NCBI RefSeq assembly: GCF_025602895.1
Contig: NW_026516570.1
Location: forward strand, 1 to 21,415
Source: Polychytrium aggregatum
Lineage: Eukaryota; Chytridiomycota; Chytridiomycetes; Polychytriales
Length of the DNA stretch: 21,415 bases
Direction of reading: 5' to 3'
The notes under the pieces were generated by a model that was not told the origin of the DNA, did not search any database, and saw only the letters and a program-made list of their open reading frames with translations. Each line of letters starts with the position of its first letter. Position 1 is the stretch's first letter. Of the stretch, positions 17,798 through 21,415 are shown piece by piece. Made by a program: the position numbers and the translations under genes.

Positions 17798-20166
17798 TCA
17801 CTTTGGCAGCCTCCGAGTGAAGACCGCCGGTCGCTCTCCGGTCTCCACAATCGACCTGCACACTGTGATCATGTTGCGCGCCGCATTGACGTCGCGATTC
17901 CACACTGTCCGGCAGCTGGGATTCTTGCAGCTCCTGACAAAGTGGGAATTCGCAACACTGGGCGCATCGAGTCCTTCCAACCGAACTGGCTCCAGGCAGT
18001 TGGAGCACACCTGCGAGGTGTTGAACTCGTTCGTCGAGGCCACCTTGATGCTTCCATGAGGGCGATGTGGGTGGCGACGGTGGTGCTCGAATTGCTCAAA
18101 GTACCGAGCGAACCGCTGCCTCCGAGGGCTGGATGCATAGCCCTTGCCTTGTCGCCATGACGCATTGCCAAAGGCGATCACCACATCGGTCCGTATCGGG
18201 GCGTGCCTCAGGACGGCCTTGCACATCTTGTCAACGGCCACTTGGCGCCTCTTGTGGCCCGTGAATCGATGGTGACGGGCCTTCTTGCCAAGGTGGAAGT
18301 CGAGCTGCACTCGCAGCTCCGGTCGCAGGACATGGGTGAGATGGACCTTGAAGGCTTCCGAGGACGACACCTTGGGCGAGGGGGTGGTCGACATCCAGGT
18401 CTCGATGCTGAGCTGCTTCTTCTTGGTATTGTGCCACTTAGTATCGGACCTGTGGCCACACATGTGCTGATAGTGACCATTCGAGAATGAGACCACCTCG
18501 TCTTGGTGGCCCGGTGCTTGGATGACCGCCGTGAAGATGGAGCCGACGCCTGGGTCGATTCCAATCCAAGTGGTGCGATCGGGGTCTGGGTCACCGATGT
18601 GGGCCTGGATACGCTGCTCGGCAGTCGGAGGAGGCTCGATGGTCTCGGTGTGATCGGTTCGAGGCAGAAACTTGACGAGACCGATGGTGCATCCAATGCC
18701 ATCGGTGCTGATCTCGTAGTTGAACAGCTTCTTGTTCACGTCCCGCTCTTGGAAGAGGGAACTACGCAGCTTGAAGCAACTGCGCCAGAGACGATCCTGG
18801 TTGTTGACACCGTCCTCACCCTCTTCCTTGAGCTTGTCCCTGGTGAGTCCAAGGCGCTTCTTTGGACCCAGGAGATTCCAAAGAGTGACCGTGTCAATCT
18901 TGACATACTTGGCCTTGGCTGTGCACAGAGGGACCATCGTGCACACGGCCGGAGGAGTGTCGAGAGCGAGCTGCTTGAGTGCCCAGTTGATACTGGCGGC
19001 CAGCTTGTTGATCTTGGACTTGGTGGTGCCGAGCTCAGACTTGGCCTTGGTGAACCTCTTGTCGTCGGAGGGAATGCCTTGGGTAGTGAGCTCGTCCAGC
19101 TTGGCCTGGCGCTGCAGCTCGGTGACTCGGAGGGCGGACATGTCACAGTCGATCCACTTGTGGACATTGTCGACCATCTTGTCTCGGGCGAGGATTCTCA
19201 CATGGTGTGAGAGGCGATGGAGGGCCCGGAAGCGGTCCTGGTCGCTGCTGTACCGAAACTCGTCCAGGATGTGGCCAAAGTCTGGATAGAGGAACTCGAG
19301 ATCGGCCTTGGGTGGAGTCGAGTCCGGTTTCTCGAAGAGCTCGAGACAGGCCTCGATGGCTTCGTGCTTATGCTTGTTGGCTGGGAAGACGGCAGCGCAG
19401 AAGCGGCGAAGGAGTCGCCAGTAGGCCAGGTCGAGGTGGGTGGTGCAGTTGGTGGCATAGGCATTGACAGCCAGTGTGAGAAGCTGACTGTGAGCACCAT
19501 CAGGCAGACGAGGGGCCGGAGGCAGGTCTGCGTGTCGAGTGGTCTGATAGTCGCGAAAGGAAGCGACCAGATGCTCGTTGTATTTCTTGGTATCCCTGGC
19601 CGTCGAGAGGGCACCGGCCTGGACAATCTTAAAGCACTGGCGAACGAAAGCAGGGGTGGACTTGGAGATGACAGGGACGGGAAGATCCTGCTCGATGCAC
19701 CGGAGGATGTGCAGGTTGAGCAGCCTGGATGCCTCGAACTGGATCTGGGTCATGGCCTCGACGGTGGCCTGGATCTTGTCGCGGAGAGCGGGATTGAGAC
19801 AACAGCCATCCATGGTCTGCTTGAAGCAGCTGAACTGAGGGGCCGATGACCTTCCGTCCACGAGTGGGACGACAGAACTCTTGAGGGGCCGGTATTGGGA
19901 CATTTGCTGGTGTTGCAAACGTTCGTGATCGGTGCCATCGCACTTGGGACATCGCTTGCCGGTACTCGAGGAAGTAGATGGACCAGGCTCGGTGGGATCG
20001 ACATCCATTGGATCTGCAGAAGCAGTGGTGAGCGACGAAGCAACAGACGACCAAGCATGCGTGGGGTCGAATACGAACCAGAGACAGGCTCCGACTGTGA
20101 CTTGGCTTTCTTGGGCCTGGGTGGCCGAGGCTGGCCATCACCGGTACCCTTGCGCTTCGGAGGCAT
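17798..20166 (-). pseudogene. frameshifted Fanzor gene, copy 2
   Basis: The ATG at 20166 starts the same MPPKRK segment as copy 1, but one base is missing between 20068 and 20069, so the frame from this start leaves the Fanzor sequence after about 33 residues. The correct frame resumes and could start at an internal ATG (20008) for 736 residues, losing the basic nuclear signal. A second region (about 19902-19922) has one inserted and one deleted base that cancel but turn CNTNKCPKY into LQHQQMSQY, destroying part of the zinc knuckle. The RuvC Asp residues, the shifted Glu and the zinc-finger cysteines remain. About a dozen other substitutions lie mostly in the first half. Confidence 0.87.
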
Positions 20167-20295
20167 GGGGGCAGAGGATGCTGGATGCCTGCCAGTGGTA
20201 CTGGTCAGAACAGAGACTTCTCTTTATCGTACAATGGCGCGATGATCAGATCAAGGCGAGATGAGGGAAGAAAGCAGCAGGACGAAGGTGTGGCA

Positions 20296-20301
20296 TTTAT
20301 A
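20296..20301 (-). promoter_or_regulatory. TATA box of the copy 2 Fanzor gene
   Basis: It reads TATAAA on the minus strand, in the same context and at the same distance from the ATG as in copy 1. Confidence 0.6.
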
Positions 20302-20439
20302 CCCGAGAGCAGGAACCCGTCTTTGCGGGCTGGTTGGAAGCGACCCTGTTCAAAAATCGCCGAGAGGTTCAAGCCAGGGATGTGATCGTGAGAATGGCGG
20401 AGTTGACAGGCCGTTTCAGACCCAGAGCACCTCGCACAT

Positions 20440-21345
20440 TCAATCAGCCGTGGAAGACATCTGGAAGCACCCTCCGAACGGCAGACTCAAACAATATGAC
20501 CATCCCGGCCTTGAACCCTCGGACGCATTCAGCGCTCCTGCCTTCCTGTACTGGTGCTTCACAATCCCAAAGAAGTTCTCGATGGGATTGAAGTCGGGTG
20601 AAGCAGGTGGGGTGAAGATCACTGACCATCCTCGGCGCTCGATGCAGTCCAGGACAGCCCTTGTCTTGTGCATGCTGACATTGTCCATCACAATCACAGA
20701 GTCGTCTGGGAAGCTCGCTCGCTCAAAGAACTCGACCATCGAGTGTGTCTTGAATGATGTGGGGATGTACATACGATGCAGCACACCAGAGTGGTTGATG
20801 GCAAATGCAGCCGAGACAGACTTGTGTTTCATGTGATTGCGCTGGCGAAGCAGAGCACCCTTCGGCGAGTATCCGTAAAGAGGGAAAATGGATTTCCTGA
20901 TCCCCGTCTCATCGACAAAGACGAATCGTCGTGGGTCGATGGAGCGGACCTGGTCCCTGAACTGTGCCACTCGCTCATCCAGTCGCTTGGACTTGTAGAG
21001 GTGTGTTGCCCTCTTGTGTGAGAGACCTGCTCGGTGGATGGCAGTGTGGCAGAGTGAGAGTGATACTTTCCTCTGGAGGATGGACTCGAGCTTGCATCGC
21101 AACACAGGACCAGTCTGGAACGGGTCCTGTTCAATCAGGGTGCGAATGACTGGACATGCCTGCTCGAAGAAAGTGGATCTGCGAGCTGGGACCCGGGATG
21201 GGTCATCCAGCTTGCATCCTCGGTGCCATCGATGGATGGTGTTCTTGGATACACTGAATATGGAGGCGACCTTACGCAGGCTATGGATGAGGGCGTAGCA
21301 TCGCAATGCGGCGGTGCGAAAGTCGGATGTGTGGCGAATGGTCAT
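20440..21345 (-). CDS. IS630-Tc1-mariner DD34E transposase
   Basis: The 301-residue intronless frame starts at MTIRHTSDFR, about 70 bp inside the element. It has an N-terminal helix-turn-helix (RKVASIFSVSKNTIHRWHRG, about 24-43) and a DDE domain with Asp145 (FVFVDETG), Asp221 (VIVMDNVSMHK) and Glu256 (DFNPIENFFG), 34 residues apart for the last pair. This protein would cut and paste the element at TA sites. The last 30 or so residues look wrong for the family. The +1 frame of the same DNA reads FKAGMVILFESAVRRVLPDV, more typical of a transposase C-terminus, so a single-base slip near 20490 is likely. The catalytic core is intact; activity is uncertain. Confidence 0.85.
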   Translation of the reverse strand: MTIRHTSDFRTAALRCYALIHSLRKVASIFSVSKNTIHRWHRGCKLDDPSRVPARRSTFFEQACPVIRTLIEQDPFQTGPVLRCKLESILQRKVSLSLCHTAIHRAGLSHKRATHLYKSKRLDERVAQFRDQVRSIDPRRFVFVDETGIRKSIFPLYGYSPKGALLRQRNHMKHKSVSAAFAINHSGVLHRMYIPTSFKTHSMVEFFERASFPDDSVIVMDNVSMHKTRAVLDCIERRGWSVIFTPPASPDFNPIENFFGIVKHQYRKAGALNASEGSRPGWSYCLSLPFGGCFQMSSTAD

Positions 21346-21400
21346 GGCCAGCGCGCGATAACATTGGGTAACAAAATATTCGATGAATGGTCAAAAACCC

Positions 21401-21415
21401 GGGTGTCCCGTTTTT
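21401..21415 (-). repeat. partial 5' terminal inverted repeat, copy 2
   Basis: GGGTGTCCCGTTTTT is the reverse complement of the copy 1 left-end core (6266-6280). The outer 14 bp and the flanking TA are beyond the window. Confidence 0.85.

Larger units (their letters stand above)
17700..21415 (-). mobile_element. Tc1/mariner transposon carrying Fanzor, copy 2, left end outside window
   Basis: Same element as copy 1 in reverse orientation. Its 3' end is at 17700, next to TA (17698-17699). The other end is cut within the terminal repeat core at 21401-21415; by alignment about 14 bp more are expected, for about 3730 bp in total. It keeps the transposase helix-turn-helix and 3' region missing from copy 1, but its Fanzor frame is broken. 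The copies are about 98% alike in Fanzor protein, which suggests a recent common source. Confidence 0.9.

Noticed and set aside
1..21415. tRNA or rRNA genes
   Set aside because: No cloverleaf or rRNA-like sequence was recognised by eye; a tRNA or covariance-model scan was not possible.

Overview
The window looks like GC-rich nuclear DNA of an early-diverging, probably chytrid-type fungus. Three things suggest this: host genes with several short GT-AG introns, fungal regulatory and signalling protein families, and dense coding and intronic micro- and minisatellites. The chytrid assignment is inference. All four host genes I could reconstruct lie on the minus strand, and all but one are complete.

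Host genes. (1) 1-1719: the 5' exon of a long Gln/Pro/Ser-rich protein ending in the start of a C2H2 zinc finger; it runs off the left edge. (2) 3297-5049: a five-exon Spo7/CNEP1R1-type regulatory subunit of the Nem1 lipin-phosphatase complex. (3) 9850-12862: a gene opening with three spliced C2H2 fingers of Gli/Zic/AEBP2-like layout, followed by acidic, poly-Pro, coiled-coil and poly-Gln segments; it may be one gene or two. (4) 14609-16418: a five-exon PRL (PTP4A)-type prenylated phosphatase that includes a 19-nt microexon. The stretches between these genes hold repeats and presumed promoters, with no gene I can support.

Mobile DNA. Two copies of one transposon lie in inverted orientation with their 3' ends facing each other, enclosing about 8 kb with host genes 3 and 4. 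Each copy carries an IS630-Tc1-mariner (DD34E) transposase followed, on the same strand, by a Fanzor protein, the eukaryotic homologue of TnpB and an RNA-guided DNA nuclease. Copy 1 (6252-9637, plus strand) has both ends, imperfect 29-bp terminal inverted repeats and TA on each side. Copy 2 (17700 to beyond 21415, minus strand) is cut by the window end about 14 bp before its expected terminus.

The two copies are damaged in complementary ways. Copy 1 has an intact 789-residue Fanzor, but its transposase has lost the helix-turn-helix region and the C-terminus. Copy 2 has a nearly complete transposase, but its Fanzor is frameshifted near the N-terminus. The 97 bp between the Fanzor stop and the transposon end are almost identical in both copies apart from changes inside the terminal repeat. 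This is where a guide (omega) RNA would be expected. The Fanzor has its own TATA box and a poly(A) signal inside the terminal repeat, and both transposon genes are intronless, unlike the host genes.

The most interesting content is therefore a Tc1/mariner-borne Fanzor system present as a paired, complementary set of copies.
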